Source of the DNA: Oscillospiraceae bacterium
GTDB lineage: Bacteria; Bacillota; Clostridia; Oscillospirales; Acutalibacteraceae
Direction of reading: 5' to 3'
DNA length: 48,072 nt
Assembly (NCBI GenBank): GCA_022650455.1
Contig: JALCPO010000008.1
Coordinates: forward strand, 1-48,072
Shown here: positions 33,114 to 42,132 of the stretch, piece by piece
Position numbering within the stretch: the stretch's first letter is position 1
Layout of the letters: each line of letters begins with the position of its first letter
Notes under the pieces: model-generated
What the model was told of the DNA's origin: nothing
The model's database searches: none
What the model saw: the letters and a program-made list of their open reading frames with translations, nothing else
Translations under genes and position numbers: made by a program

Positions 33114-33722
33114 TCAGAATTTTTTCAATTTGGCCGGCAAATTGGTTTTCGGCTCCGCTCCATGCGCGATTCTCCGCAGAGAATCGCGGTGAAGGAAAAA
33201 CATCAGGGCCGTCCCCGCCACGGCGACACTTCCCGCTTCCGCTCCGCCCATCTGAAACGCGGGCAGCAGGTACAGGACGGGAATCGCCAGAGCGCCGACA
33301 GCCGGATATCCCGTCACCAATAAAACGCAAAGCCCGGCCGCATCCGCGGCAAGCCCCGCGGGCGGCAGAAACAGGACAAGATAGGTGCAGGTGACCGCGA
33401 CGCTTCTGCCGCCGCGGAACCTGTTCCAAAACGGGAAGGCGTGCCCCAGCGCCACCCCGATTCCGGTATAAAGGATCGTGACCTTCCCAAGGGTCGGAAA
33501 CCAGACATACCGGCAAAGCATACACGGCAGGATCGTCTTGAAAATATCTCCGAACAGGGTGACGGCGCCCCATTTCACCCCGAAGAGGGAAATGATATTC
33601 GCCATACCCGGATTTTTTGAACCGATGGTGCAGGCGCTTTTGCCCGTCTTACCGCGCGCCACAGCCTCCGCGGTCAAAAAGCATCCGCAGAAATAGCCGA
33701 TCAGGACACAGAAAAATTTCAT
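33114..33722 (-). CDS. plsY: Glycerol-3-phosphate acyltransferase PlsY-type
   Basis: This 202-residue membrane protein has PlsY motifs: GSKNPGMANIISLFG matches the GSGNxGATNxxR phosphate motif with substitutions, and GHAFPFWNRFRGGRSVAV matches the second signature (GHxFPxWxxFRGGKxVA). Four to five hydrophobic segments are present. It would transfer acyl from acyl-phosphate to glycerol-3-phosphate in membrane lipid synthesis. The departures in the first motif (Met for Thr, no Arg) suggest a divergent paralogue rather than the housekeeping copy. The start is the Met at 33722. TTGCAT, 17 bp and TAAACT (about 33765) is a plausible promoter. Confidence 0.75.
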   Translation of the reverse strand: MKFFCVLIGYFCGCFLTAEAVARGKTGKSACTIGSKNPGMANIISLFGVKWGAVTLFGDIFKTILPCMLCRYVWFPTLGKVTILYTGIGVALGHAFPFWNRFRGGRSVAVTCTYLVLFLPPAGLAADAAGLCVLLVTGYPAVGALAIPVLYLLPAFQMGGAEAGSVAVAGTALMFFLHRDSLRRIAHGAEPKTNLPAKLKKF

Positions 33723-33920
33723 CTTTGCCGATTCCCCCTCAATACGAAATTGCTGTAATAAAAAGTTTATGACAAAACGGAAAAAAATGCAAGGGAAGGG
33801 AGTTTCCATCGGAACGGGGGTTCCTTGCGGAAACGGGCCGAAATCAATATACTATATGTAAAATATGCTCAGCTTTATCCATAAAATTATTTCCATTTAT
33901 CGGAACCGAAGGGCAAAAAA

Positions 33921-33952
33921 GGTCCGCCCCCGCATAACGCGGAAAGCGGACC
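33921..33952 (-). terminator. Terminator after desulfoferrodoxin
   Basis: GGTCCGC arms with inner CGC pairs are followed on the minus strand by TTTTTTG, about 70 bp after the desulfoferrodoxin stop. It ends the stress operon. Confidence 0.8.
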
Positions 33953-34019
33953 CAGACTGCCGGAAATCTCCATGTTTTCAGTATGGAATTGATCCCCCGC
34001 AGGGCGGGCTTCTGCCGTA

Positions 34020-34394
34020 TTAAAAATCGGCTTTCCAAAGACCGTGGAGATTGCAGTAAGCATAAACCGTTCCGGATTCCGCGCCGGCGAACTCAGCCTT
34101 CGGTGCCTCGCCGGGCTTTAAGTATGCAAATTCCAGCCTGCTGCCGGAAACCAGCGCAATCCACTCGATATAATGCTCTTCCGTCATCGGGTGAAGCGTT
34201 GCTCCGACCGCAACTTTCAGCTTGCCGCCCTCTTTGGTGACAACCGGCACATGCTTTTCTTTTGCCGCGTCGGTCGAATTCGCCACAAGCTTTGTCATGG
34301 CCTGGCCGCAGCAGGACAAGACCCCGCCGCCCTTTTTAATCAAAGCGACAATGTTCCCGCATCTTTCGCAACGGAAAAAATCCACATTCGGCAT
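34020..34394 (-). CDS. dfx: Desulfoferrodoxin (superoxide reductase)
   Basis: This is a 124-residue two-domain superoxide reductase. The N-terminal desulforedoxin-like iron site is CERC plus the CC pair in VLSCCGQAM. The C-terminal catalytic Fe site has EKHVP (His, with the conserved Glu-Lys), LHPM and EEHYIEW (His), then CNLHGLW (Cys and His ligands). It reduces superoxide to hydrogen peroxide without releasing oxygen, which suits an anaerobe. It is the last gene after encapsulin (67-bp gap) in the group behind the PerR/Fur-like site. Confidence 0.95.
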   Translation of the reverse strand: MPNVDFFRCERCGNIVALIKKGGGVLSCCGQAMTKLVANSTDAAKEKHVPVVTKEGGKLKVAVGATLHPMTEEHYIEWIALVSGSRLEFAYLKPGEAPKAEFAGAESGTVYAYCNLHGLWKADF

Positions 34395-34461
34395 TCTGAA
34401 CAGCTCCTTATAAAAAATTATTTTTTCCGGCTTAACGATCCGCCGGCATCCGGCTTAAGTT

Positions 34462-35277
34462 TTACTCAAAAACAACAATTGCCTCTTTGCTCTTGATGCG
34501 CAGAAGAACGGTTTCCAGAACACGCAGCCTGTGGTTCAGGTCCTTCTGCTCCAAATACGCCGTCGCGATGTCCTGGCCGACGGCAAGGTCCACATACCGT
34601 CCCTCGGCGCCGACGAGCACGGCTTTGTCCTTCCCCAGAACCGGGGTCCGGTAAAGCCGCCCGTCCAGCAGCTTTGCGATCCGGTCGGCTTCCAGCACAC
34701 CGGTCCCGGGCTGAATTCTCTGCAGCTTCCCATAGAGGTCCGGGCTCACCGCCAGAGTATAGGAACCGTAGACGTTCTTCTCAACCAGGGACTCGACCGC
34801 CGCCGCGACATCGGCATAGGCGTTTTCGCCGGAACCCCAGTCGCCTTTCGCAACCTTGCCCACGCCCTGCGCGGTCAGCAGCCCCTCGTATCCGTTTTCG
34901 GCACTCCCGAAGAAAATCAGCCGGTCTTCCTTCAGCGCGCACGCTTCCGCCGCCGCAGCCGCGTTGGAAAGGTCCAGCGGCAGGCCCGAAGCGGCAGAGC
35001 TCTCGAGATCCTTCGCCAGGAGGGTAAAATCGGCGTACACGGTGGGAAGTTCCACATACCGCCTGCCCTTTGTGACGAGCAGCCCGTCTGCCTCGGCTTC
35101 GTCCGTCTGCCCCGCGCGATCCACCGCCACCTGCGAAACACCGATGCCGAGTGGGCCGAACACGGGAAGAAAACGTCTTCCCGTCAAAACGCGGCGCGCC
35201 GTCTTCACGACGGTACCGTCAATCTGTTCCCACAGTTTTCCGGGCAGTGGGGAAACTTCTCTGGACAAATAGCTCAT
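34462..35277 (-). CDS. Encapsulin shell protein (family 1)
   Basis: This is a 271-residue HK97-fold encapsulin (linocin M18 family): MSYLSREVSPLPGKLWEQID, ARRVLTGRRFLPVFGPLG, LSNAAAAAEACALKEDRLIF, GSYTLAVSPDLYGKL and the C-terminal LETVLLRIKSKEAIVVFE are family features. It assembles into an icosahedral protein cage. The cargo is encoded 17 bp upstream (encapsulated ferritin with a C-terminal targeting tail). Together they should store iron oxidised inside the shell. Confidence 0.95.
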   Translation of the reverse strand: MSYLSREVSPLPGKLWEQIDGTVVKTARRVLTGRRFLPVFGPLGIGVSQVAVDRAGQTDEAEADGLLVTKGRRYVELPTVYADFTLLAKDLESSAASGLPLDLSNAAAAAEACALKEDRLIFFGSAENGYEGLLTAQGVGKVAKGDWGSGENAYADVAAAVESLVEKNVYGSYTLAVSPDLYGKLQRIQPGTGVLEADRIAKLLDGRLYRTPVLGKDKAVLVGAEGRYVDLAVGQDIATAYLEQKDLNHRLRVLETVLLRIKSKEAIVVFE

Positions 35278-35294
35278 TTCCGTTTCCTCCTTTT

Positions 35295-35648
35295 TTACGA
35301 ATGATCGATCAAACTGCCTACCGTGGCCGTCCCCTCCGCCGGGGCCGCGCCCTTGTCGTCGCCGAGCATCTCCCGCACTTCCGCCTCGCCGGAAGCAAAG
35401 AGGTCCGCCTCTTTCGGGTCGAGCTTCCGGAGCAGCGTCGTCAGCTCCCCAACATGGGCCCTTTCCTCGTCGCGGATGTCCGCCAGCACTTTTTTCGCCA
35501 TCTCGTTGTCCGTCGCGCGGACATGCGCGTCGTAAAGATAGATGGCTTCCAGCTCTCCGGCGATGTCCACGCGAAGCGCCTGGATCAATTCCGCCGTGGA
35601 AAGTTTGCGGTCGTTTTTCTCCTGAAACGGATTTGCAAAAGCTGCCAT
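35295..35648 (-). CDS. Encapsulated ferritin-like cargo protein (EncFtn)
   Basis: This is a 117-residue EncFtn-type protein. Two helices carry the ferroxidase ligands: ALRVDIAGELEAIYLYDAH and DIRDEERAHVGELTTLLRKL (Glu, Glu and His). A flexible Gly/Ala/Glu-rich linker leads to the C-terminal ATVGSLIDHS, a typical encapsulin cargo-loading peptide. EncFtn subunits form a ring-like decamer that oxidises ferrous iron and needs the shell for storage. The Met at 35648 is used because AGGAG lies 8 bp upstream, while it touches an earlier ATG. It lies 17 bp before the encapsulin gene. Confidence 0.95.
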   Translation of the reverse strand: MAAFANPFQEKNDRKLSTAELIQALRVDIAGELEAIYLYDAHVRATDNEMAKKVLADIRDEERAHVGELTTLLRKLDPKEADLFASGEAEVREMLGDDKGAAPAEGTATVGSLIDHS

Positions 35649-35681
35649 TTCTTTCATCTCCTATGTTAAATTATGGATGGA

Positions 35682-35701
35682 ATGGGGATACGGATCCCCA
35701 T
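35682..35701. repeat. Perfect hairpin between gpmA and EncFtn genes
   Basis: ATGGGGAT-ACGG-ATCCCCAT forms an 8-bp stem and 4-nt loop without a U-tract. It may be an intercistronic processing or stability element that sets the EncFtn level relative to gpmA. Confidence 0.5.
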
Positions 35702-35712
35702 GATTCGGCATT

Positions 35713-36465
35713 TTAAGCGGTCGGCGCGGCATCTCCCTGATGGGACACGCTTTCGATTTTCGCCCGGATCCGGTCCGGATCGCCCAGGAAATACTTCCGC
35801 GCGACGTTCCACTGTTCATCGAACTCATACACCAGCGGGATTCCCGTAGGGATATTCACGCCGACGATCTCGGTTTCCGAAAGATTTTCCAGGTGCTTGA
35901 CCAGCGCGCGGATGGAATTGCCGTGCGCCGCGATCAGGACGCGCTTTCCCCCGTGCATCTCCGCCTTGATTACTTTCTCGTAATACGGGACCACGCGGGC
36001 GATCGTGTCCTGCAGGCTTTCGCACAGCGGAAGCTGCGACGGCGGCACGTTCCGGTACTGCTCCTGCAGCTTCGGGCTGCGGGGATCGTCTTCTCCTAAC
36101 GCGGGCGGGCGGACGCCGTAGGACCTTCTCCAGATCTTCACCTGCCCGGCACCGAACCGCTCCGCGGTTTCCGACTTGTTCAGGCCCTGAAGCGCGCCGT
36201 AATGGCGCTCGTTCAGCTTCCACGTTTTGACGATCGGCAGCCATTCCCGGTCGAGCTGCTCCAGGATCAGATTCAAAGTCCGGATCGCCCGCTTCAGGTA
36301 AGAGGTGAAACAAAGGTCAAAATCGAACCCGTCCTGCTTCAGGAGCGCTCCGGCGTCTTTTGCCTCCGCGAACCCGCTTTCGGAAAGGTCCACATCCGTC
36401 CAGCCTGTAAAAAGATTCTTCCGGTTCCATTCGCTTTCCCCGTGACGCACCAACACCAACTTCAC
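35713..36465 (-). CDS. gpmA: 2,3-bisphosphoglycerate-dependent phosphoglycerate mutase
   Basis: This is a 250-residue enzyme starting at GTG (36465; GAGGCGG is just upstream), matching the family length; an earlier ATG would add a 42-residue extension without similarity. The phosphohistidine motif is LVLVRHGESEWNRKNLFTGW, the second His is in IAAHGNSIRALVKHL, and KTWKLNERHYGALQGLNK is the typical central motif. It interconverts 3- and 2-phosphoglycerate in glycolysis. It is the cofactor-dependent, metal-independent isozyme. Its position ahead of ferritin/encapsulin/superoxide reductase suggests a stress-proof substitute for a metal-dependent mutase. Confidence 0.94.
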   Translation of the reverse strand: MKLVLVRHGESEWNRKNLFTGWTDVDLSESGFAEAKDAGALLKQDGFDFDLCFTSYLKRAIRTLNLILEQLDREWLPIVKTWKLNERHYGALQGLNKSETAERFGAGQVKIWRRSYGVRPPALGEDDPRSPKLQEQYRNVPPSQLPLCESLQDTIARVVPYYEKVIKAEMHGGKRVLIAAHGNSIRALVKHLENLSETEIVGVNIPTGIPLVYEFDEQWNVARKYFLGDPDRIRAKIESVSHQGDAAPTA

Positions 36466-36624
36466 GCCTGCCGCCTCACTTTCACCGGGCCGCCAAGCTG
36501 CCCGTTCCGCGATTTCTTTGTCCGGGTTTCTTTCTGCCCCCAGTATACTCTCCTTTTCCTGACAAATCCACACAAAAAACGCAGATTTCAAACCGGTGAT
36601 TCAATAAGATTTTGTACAATTTTG

Positions 36625-36647
36625 ATAACAATAATTATTATTGTTAT
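36625..36647. promoter_or_regulatory. PerR/Fur-like palindrome upstream of the stress operon
   Basis: This is a perfect 11-1-11 palindrome with half-site ATAACAATAAT. The inner 15 bp match the PerR box TTATAATnATTATAA at 11 of 14 positions. It lies 160 bp upstream of the gpmA start and beyond the end of the ABC exporter operon. Confidence 0.55.
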
Positions 36648-36702
36648 TGAGCGCCGTACCGCCCAAACCGGCCTGACCGCGTTTCCCGAGGCCGCCGCGG
36701 CC

Positions 36703-38553
36703 TCAGCCCGGAGACAAAGGCTCCGACGCACCCTGCCCCGTCTGGCTGACCACCATCCGATAATACGGGCCCTTCCGCTCCATCAGTTCCCGATGCGTCC
36801 CGCTTTCCAGAACCCGGCCGTCCCCGATCACGAAGATCCGGTCGGCGCCGCGGATGGTGGAAAGGCGGTGCGCGATGAAAAAGCTGGTGCGGTTCTTCAT
36901 CAGAGCCAGCATCGCCTTCTGGATTTCCCTCTCCGTCCGGGTATCGACGCTGCTGGTCGCCTCGTCCAGGATCAAAATGGGCGCGTCGCACAAAAAGGCG
37001 CGGGCGATGGAAAGCAGCTGCCGCTGGCCCTGGCTCAGGGTATCGGCGTCGCCGGAAACGGGCGTATCGTATTTCCGCGGCAGCCTTTCAATAAAGGAGT
37101 CGGCCCGCGCCAGCTTCGCCGCTTTCTCCACTTCCCGGGCGGAAGCATCCGGCCTCGAATAGCGAATGTTATCCGCTATGGTCCCCGTAAACAGGCAGGC
37201 GTCCTGAAGGACGATGGAAAAGCAGTTCCGCAGATCGCTCCGCCGCATCCGGGTGATATCGACATCGTCCAGAAGGATTTCCCCTTCGCTCGCTTCATAA
37301 AACCGCGTCAGGAGGTTGACGATCGTGGTCTTCCCGGCGCCGGTCTCCCCCACAAGGGCGACGACTTCCCCCGGCCGCACCAGAAAGCCGACATGGCGTA
37401 GAACCGGCTTGCCGCCGCCATACGAAAACGAGACGTCCCGGAACTCGACCTTGCCCTTCGGCCGCGCCAGCGGGACGGCATCCGCGCGGTCCGGCAGCTC
37501 TTCCGTTTCGTCCAGAATCTCAAAAATCCGTTCGGCGCCGGCCAAAGCGGACTGGATGGAATTGAACATCCCGGCGATGCCGTTCAGCGGCTGCCCGAAC
37601 TGCTTGGAATAGGCGAGAAAGCTGACCACGACGCCGACGGTGACGGCCCCGTTTACGGAGAGAACCCCGCCGATACAGGCGAGCAGGGCGTAGCTGAGGT
37701 TATTAATCACATTCATGAACGGCATCATCAGCCCCGACCAGATCTGCGCCCGGATGGAATTGTCCCGCATCTCGGAATTCACGGTCCTGAAGTCGGAAAG
37801 CACTTTGTCCTGAAGGTTGAAGGCCTTCACCATCCGCAGCCCCTCGATATTCTCCTCAACCACACCGCTCAGCGAGCCCAGCTCGCGCTGCTGGCTCAGA
37901 AAATAGCTCCGGCTCTTGCCGGCGATCAGCTTCGTCAGCAGGGCAAACAGCGGAACGGATATCATCGCGACCAGGGTCAGGACCGGGCTGAGCAGCAGCA
38001 TCATCACCGTGGAGCCGGCGATGGAAAAGACGCTGGAAATCAGCTGCGTGGTCGTCTGGCTGACGGTGCTGCTGATATTGTCCGCATCGTTCGTGATCCG
38101 GCTCATGATGTCGCCGTTCGGATGCGTGTCGTAAAAGCCGAGCGGCAGCTTCTGGAGCTTTGCATACACTTGCGTCCGGATCTGCTTCACCAGATTCTGG
38201 CTCACGCGGGCCATCAGGGCGCCGCTCACCGTATCGACCACCCAGACCGTCAGATAGCATGCGGCCAGAGAAAACAGGATTTTCGCAAGCAGGGACGTGT
38301 CGACGATGTTCTTTCCAATGTGGAAGGTGTTCACCGCCCGGCCGATCAGCCACGGGGTCAGGAGCGACACTCCGGCAGACAGCACGGTCAGGGCGGCGGC
38401 CGCCAGCAGCGGCCCGCGCCGCCCCATGAAGATCCGGATCAGCCGGATGAGGGTTCCTTTCGCGTTCTTCGGCTTTTCGGTCGGCTTGAAGCGGGCCCGG
38501 CCGCCCCTGCCGAGCCGCGGCATATTCCGGTACGCTTCGTTTCTATCCGCCAT
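36703..38553 (-). CDS. ABC exporter, fused membrane and ATPase domains (second half of heterodimer)
   Basis: This 616-residue protein has an N-terminal six-helix exporter domain (RGPLLAAAALTVLSAGVSLL, FYDTHPNGDIMSRITNDADN) and a C-terminal ATPase. Walker A is ALVGETGAGKTTIVNLLTR, the Q-loop is VLQDACLFTGTI, the signature is LSQGQRQLLSIARAF, and Walker B is PILILDEATSSVDTRTE. The Met at 38553 follows GGAGGCGG and overlaps the upstream exporter gene by 11 bp, so the two are translated together and likely form a heterodimeric multidrug or peptide exporter of the BmrCD/LmrCD kind. The signature LSQGQ is the usual alternative in one subunit. Confidence 0.9.
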   Translation of the reverse strand: MADRNEAYRNMPRLGRGGRARFKPTEKPKNAKGTLIRLIRIFMGRRGPLLAAAALTVLSAGVSLLTPWLIGRAVNTFHIGKNIVDTSLLAKILFSLAACYLTVWVVDTVSGALMARVSQNLVKQIRTQVYAKLQKLPLGFYDTHPNGDIMSRITNDADNISSTVSQTTTQLISSVFSIAGSTVMMLLLSPVLTLVAMISVPLFALLTKLIAGKSRSYFLSQQRELGSLSGVVEENIEGLRMVKAFNLQDKVLSDFRTVNSEMRDNSIRAQIWSGLMMPFMNVINNLSYALLACIGGVLSVNGAVTVGVVVSFLAYSKQFGQPLNGIAGMFNSIQSALAGAERIFEILDETEELPDRADAVPLARPKGKVEFRDVSFSYGGGKPVLRHVGFLVRPGEVVALVGETGAGKTTIVNLLTRFYEASEGEILLDDVDITRMRRSDLRNCFSIVLQDACLFTGTIADNIRYSRPDASAREVEKAAKLARADSFIERLPRKYDTPVSGDADTLSQGQRQLLSIARAFLCDAPILILDEATSSVDTRTEREIQKAMLALMKNRTSFFIAHRLSTIRGADRIFVIGDGRVLESGTHRELMERKGPYYRMVVSQTGQGASEPLSPG

Positions 38554-40285
38554 AGGGTTCCGCCTCCGGACGCAGGGTCCCGATCTGCGACTCGTAGATT
38601 TCCCGGTAAACCGCGCAGGTTCGAAGCAACTCCCGGTGGCTGCCGTAGCCCGCACGCGCGCCGTCATCCAGGACCAGTATCTGATCGGCCGCCATCGCCG
38701 TCCCCGCTTTCTGCGTAATCAGGATCACGGACTTTCCGTTTCCCGCCGCTTTCAGGCCGCGCCGCACCTTCGCCTCGGTCACGGAGTCCAGGGCGCTGGT
38801 GCAGTCGTCCAGAATCAGGACCGGGGAATTCCGGACCAAAGCCCGCGCGATGGAAATCCGCTGCTTCTGCCCGCCGGAAAGGTTGACGCCTCCCTGCCCC
38901 AGGATGCTGTTGTAGCCTTCCGGCATTTCCCGGATGAAACCGTCCGCCTGTGCGATTTCGGCGGCCTCGACGACTTCCCTCTCCGACGCGCCCGGCCTGC
39001 CCAGCGCGATATTTTCGAAGACGGTGCCGGAAAACAGCATGCTTTTCTGCGGAGCCAGCGCGATCTGCTCCCGCAAGACTTTGGTATCGAGGTCGTTGAC
39101 ATTCGTGCCGTTATAAAGCACCGCGCCTTCCTTTGCCTCGTAAAAATGCAGGCAGAGCCAGGCGACCGTAGATTTGCCGGAGCCGGTCGGGCCGATCACC
39201 GCCAGCGTTTCGCCCGGGTCCAGCGAAAAGGACAGGTTTCGGACGGCGGGCGTCCCGCTCCCGCTCGGATAGGCGAAGGTGACATTCCGGAAGGAAAGCC
39301 GCCCGGAATGGTCCCGGAAGGCGCGCAGGCTTCCCCCGGAATCTTCTTCCCCGCGCAGGACCTGCAGAATCCGCTCATTGGAGGCCTTGGTTCTCACAAA
39401 CGTATTGAAAATGTTCGTAATCATGATCAGGGACGCCAGAATCTGCGTCATGTAGTTGATGTAGGCGGCGATCCTTCCGACGTCGATTTGGCCCGCGCGG
39501 AACAGGACGCTGCCGAAAAAGAGCGAGGCGGCTATGCCGAGGCTGACCGCGAGGGACATCAGCGGGGAAAAGATCACGATGACCATCTGCGAGGCCACGC
39601 TTCTTTCCGCGACGTTCCGGTTCACCCCGTCGAATTTTTTCTTCTCGTCTCCGTACCGGCCGAAGGCCTTGACGAGCCTGACCCCGAGCAGATACTCCTG
39701 GACGGTCCGGTTGACTTTGTCCACCGCGCTCTGGACTTTTGCAAAGCGGCTGTAACTCAGCTTCATGCTGGCGACGATCAGGGCCGAAACGAGGAACACC
39801 ACGGCAAACAGCACGAGGCTCAGGCGGGGACTCAGCATCACCGCCAGAACGATGCTGCCGAGGCAGGTGACCGGTGCCTTGAAGAAAATCCGCATCATCC
39901 CGTTTACGAACTGGGTAACCTGCGCGGTGTCGTTCGTCACGCGGGTGATGAGCGAGCCGCTGTCGATGGGATCCGGAGCGGATTCCGAAAGGCGCATGAT
40001 TTTCCGGAACACGTCGAACCGGAGGTCGGCGCCGAAGCTCTGCGACACCCGGCTGGAAAGGATATTCCTCGCGGTCGCAAACAGCGCGCCAAGGAAGGTG
40101 ATCACAAGCATCTGCACCCCGAAGTGCAAAATGACCGGGATCTGCCTGTTTTTTACGCCGCGGTCGATGATGTCGGCCATGATCGTCGGCTGCATCAGGT
40201 CGCACAGCGCCTCCAGCAGAACACACAGAGCCGCCGCGAGAAAGGGAAAGCCGTATTTTTTATAGCAGCGCCTGTAAATTTCCAT
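38543..40285 (-). CDS. ABC exporter, fused membrane and ATPase domains (first half of heterodimer)
   Basis: This is a 580-residue protein. The membrane domain includes CDLMQPTIMADIIDRGV near residue 30 and FRKIMRLSESAPDPIDSGSL, where the usual FD..TG.L is replaced. In the ATPase, Walker A is IGPTGSGKSTVAWLCLHFY, the signature is LSGGQKQRISIARAL, and Walker B is VLILDDCTSALD. The residue after Walker B is Asp rather than Glu, typical of the degenerate site in heterodimeric exporters. The ATG at 40285 lies 6 bp after AAGGG. It follows the pyrimidine phosphorylase gene by 37 bp, so it belongs to the nucleoside-salvage operon. Confidence 0.9.
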   Translation of the reverse strand: MEIYRRCYKKYGFPFLAAALCVLLEALCDLMQPTIMADIIDRGVKNRQIPVILHFGVQMLVITFLGALFATARNILSSRVSQSFGADLRFDVFRKIMRLSESAPDPIDSGSLITRVTNDTAQVTQFVNGMMRIFFKAPVTCLGSIVLAVMLSPRLSLVLFAVVFLVSALIVASMKLSYSRFAKVQSAVDKVNRTVQEYLLGVRLVKAFGRYGDEKKKFDGVNRNVAERSVASQMVIVIFSPLMSLAVSLGIAASLFFGSVLFRAGQIDVGRIAAYINYMTQILASLIMITNIFNTFVRTKASNERILQVLRGEEDSGGSLRAFRDHSGRLSFRNVTFAYPSGSGTPAVRNLSFSLDPGETLAVIGPTGSGKSTVAWLCLHFYEAKEGAVLYNGTNVNDLDTKVLREQIALAPQKSMLFSGTVFENIALGRPGASEREVVEAAEIAQADGFIREMPEGYNSILGQGGVNLSGGQKQRISIARALVRNSPVLILDDCTSALDSVTEAKVRRGLKAAGNGKSVILITQKAGTAMAADQILVLDDGARAGYGSHRELLRTCAVYREIYESQIGTLRPEAEPYGG

Positions 40286-40322
40286 CTGCATCCCTTCCGA
40301 CTCCGTGAATGAAAAGGCGGAA

Positions 40323-41645
40323 TCAGGGTTTCCAAACCCCGTCTTTCGTGACCCGGGCAAAAACGAGCGGCCTGCGGGCCGGTTTTTCCTCGCGGACCTC
40401 GACCGCCCGCAGCAAGGTGCGTTCCGCTTCCCGGCACAGGTCCTCGGAAGAAGCGTACAGGGTCGCGAACGGCTCTCCGGCATTGACGAAATCGCCGGTC
40501 TTTTTGTGCAGGACGATCCCGGCGTTGCCGTCGATGCCGTCATCCTTCGTTCTCCTGCCCGCCCCCAACTGCATGGAAGCGACGCCCCACTGTCCGGCGT
40601 CCATGGCATACAGGTATCCGGACGTGGAAGCCGCGATGTCGAGGCACGCCTTTGCCTTCGGGAACCGCTTCGGGTCGTCCAGGACGGAAACGTCGCCGCC
40701 CTGCGCCTCAACCATCTCTTTCAGCTTTGCAAAGGCGGAACCGTCCGCAAGGGCACCGCGCGCCGCGGTACGGCAGCTTTCCAGGTCTCCCCTGCCCGCA
40801 AGAGACAGCATATGGGCCGCAAGTTCCACGCAGAGGCCGGTCAGGTCCTTCGGTCCCTTTCCTTTCAGCGTGCGGCAGGCTTCCGCAACCTCCAGCGAAT
40901 TCCCGATCGCCATTCCCAGCGGCTCGTTCATATCCGTCACGAGCGCCACCGTTTTCCGGCCCGCATTTTCCCCGATGGACACCATGGTCCGCGCAAGCCG
41001 GACGGCATCGTCCGCCGTTTTCATAAAGGCTCCGCTTCCGGTCTTTACGTCCAGAAGGATACAGTCGGAACCCGCGGCGATTTTCTTGCTCATGATGCTG
41101 GAAGCGATGAGCGGGATGCTCTCCACCGTCGCGGTCACGTCGCGCAGGGCATAAAGCTTTTTATCCGCCGGGGCAAGGTTCCCGGACTGGCTGATGATGC
41201 TGAAGCCGACCCTTCGCACGATCTCCAGAAAGCGCTCCCTGCCGATGGAAGTCCTCATCCCGGGGATGGACTCCAGCTTGTCGATGGTTCCGCCCGTGTA
41301 GCCCAGACCGCGGCCGCTCATCTTCGCCACGCGCACGCCGAGCGAAGCCGCGACCGGAGAAACGATCAGCGTCGTTTTGTCCCCGACGCCGCCCGTGCTG
41401 TGTTTGTCCACCTTGACGCCCGGAATGGAAGAAAGGTCCACCCGTTCGCCGGAATCCGCCATGCAGGCCGTCAGGTCCGCGGTTTCCCGATCATCCATCT
41501 CCCGCAGGCAGATCGCCATCAGCAGGGCGGAAACCTGGTAGTCCGGGATCTTTCCCGCGACGCAGCCGTTCACAAAGAACCCGATTTCTTCCCGGGTCAG
41601 CGGCTTCCCCCGTCTTTTCTTTTCAATAATGTCATACATTCGCAT
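40323..41645 (-). CDS. pdp: Pyrimidine-nucleoside phosphorylase
   Basis: This is a 440-residue enzyme with the thymidine/pyrimidine phosphorylase signature SGRGLGYTGGTIDKLESIPG. Phosphate-binding KVDKHSTGGVGDKTTL and GSGAFMKTADDAVRLARTMV are present. It splits uridine, deoxyuridine or thymidine with phosphate to base plus (deoxy)ribose-1-phosphate. The second of three Mets (41645) has GGGGG 7 bp upstream. It lies 34 bp after cytidine deaminase, which feeds it uridine. Confidence 0.93.
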   Translation of the reverse strand: MRMYDIIEKKRRGKPLTREEIGFFVNGCVAGKIPDYQVSALLMAICLREMDDRETADLTACMADSGERVDLSSIPGVKVDKHSTGGVGDKTTLIVSPVAASLGVRVAKMSGRGLGYTGGTIDKLESIPGMRTSIGRERFLEIVRRVGFSIISQSGNLAPADKKLYALRDVTATVESIPLIASSIMSKKIAAGSDCILLDVKTGSGAFMKTADDAVRLARTMVSIGENAGRKTVALVTDMNEPLGMAIGNSLEVAEACRTLKGKGPKDLTGLCVELAAHMLSLAGRGDLESCRTAARGALADGSAFAKLKEMVEAQGGDVSVLDDPKRFPKAKACLDIAASTSGYLYAMDAGQWGVASMQLGAGRRTKDDGIDGNAGIVLHKKTGDFVNAGEPFATLYASSEDLCREAERTLLRAVEVREEKPARRPLVFARVTKDGVWKP

Positions 41646-41679
41646 CTGCATTCCCCCAAAGCGGTTTTCCGCTTTCCGT

Positions 41680-42099
41680 TCACCCCTTGAGACTGCACGG
41701 CCCGAAGCCGAGCGGAAAAAGCTGTTCCAGCGTAAAGCTCTGCCATTTCCCGGCGCCCTCGGCCAGAAGGATGGTGAACGTTTCCGGCCGGCAGAACTCC
41801 ATCATCACCTGCCGGCAGACGCCGCACGGCGGGCAGACCCCGCGTACCGGTCCGTCCTCCTTCCCGCCGGCAATGGCGATGGCCCGGAACGCGCGCTCGC
41901 CCTCGCTGACCGCCTTGAAAAAAGCAGTCCGTTCCGCGCAGCTGCCCGGGGTAAAGGCCGCGGACTCAATATTGCATCCGCTGAAAATCTTCCCATTTTC
42001 CGTAAGAAGCGCCGCCCCCACGGCAAAATGGGAATACGGCGCGTAGGCAAACTTTCTCGCCCGGATCGCCTCTTCCACCAGACGTTTCTCGTTGAACAT
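41680..42099 (-). CDS. cdd: Cytidine deaminase
   Basis: This is a 139-residue enzyme. YAPYSHFAVGAALL and GCNIESAAFTPGSCAERTAF carry the first zinc Cys and the proton-shuttle Glu (CAE). PPCGVCRQVMMEF carries the other two zinc Cys. It has the size of the homotetrameric type. It deaminates cytidine and deoxycytidine to uridine forms. The C-terminal ~25 residues (FTLEQLFPLGFGPCSLKG) are usual. It is in operon with deoD (33-bp gap) and pdp (34-bp gap). Confidence 0.95.
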   Translation of the reverse strand: MFNEKRLVEEAIRARKFAYAPYSHFAVGAALLTENGKIFSGCNIESAAFTPGSCAERTAFFKAVSEGERAFRAIAIAGGKEDGPVRGVCPPCGVCRQVMMEFCRPETFTILLAEGAGKWQSFTLEQLFPLGFGPCSLKG

Positions 42100-42132
42100 C
42101 TTCCGTCACCGCCTTCCTGAAAAGCCCCGGAT

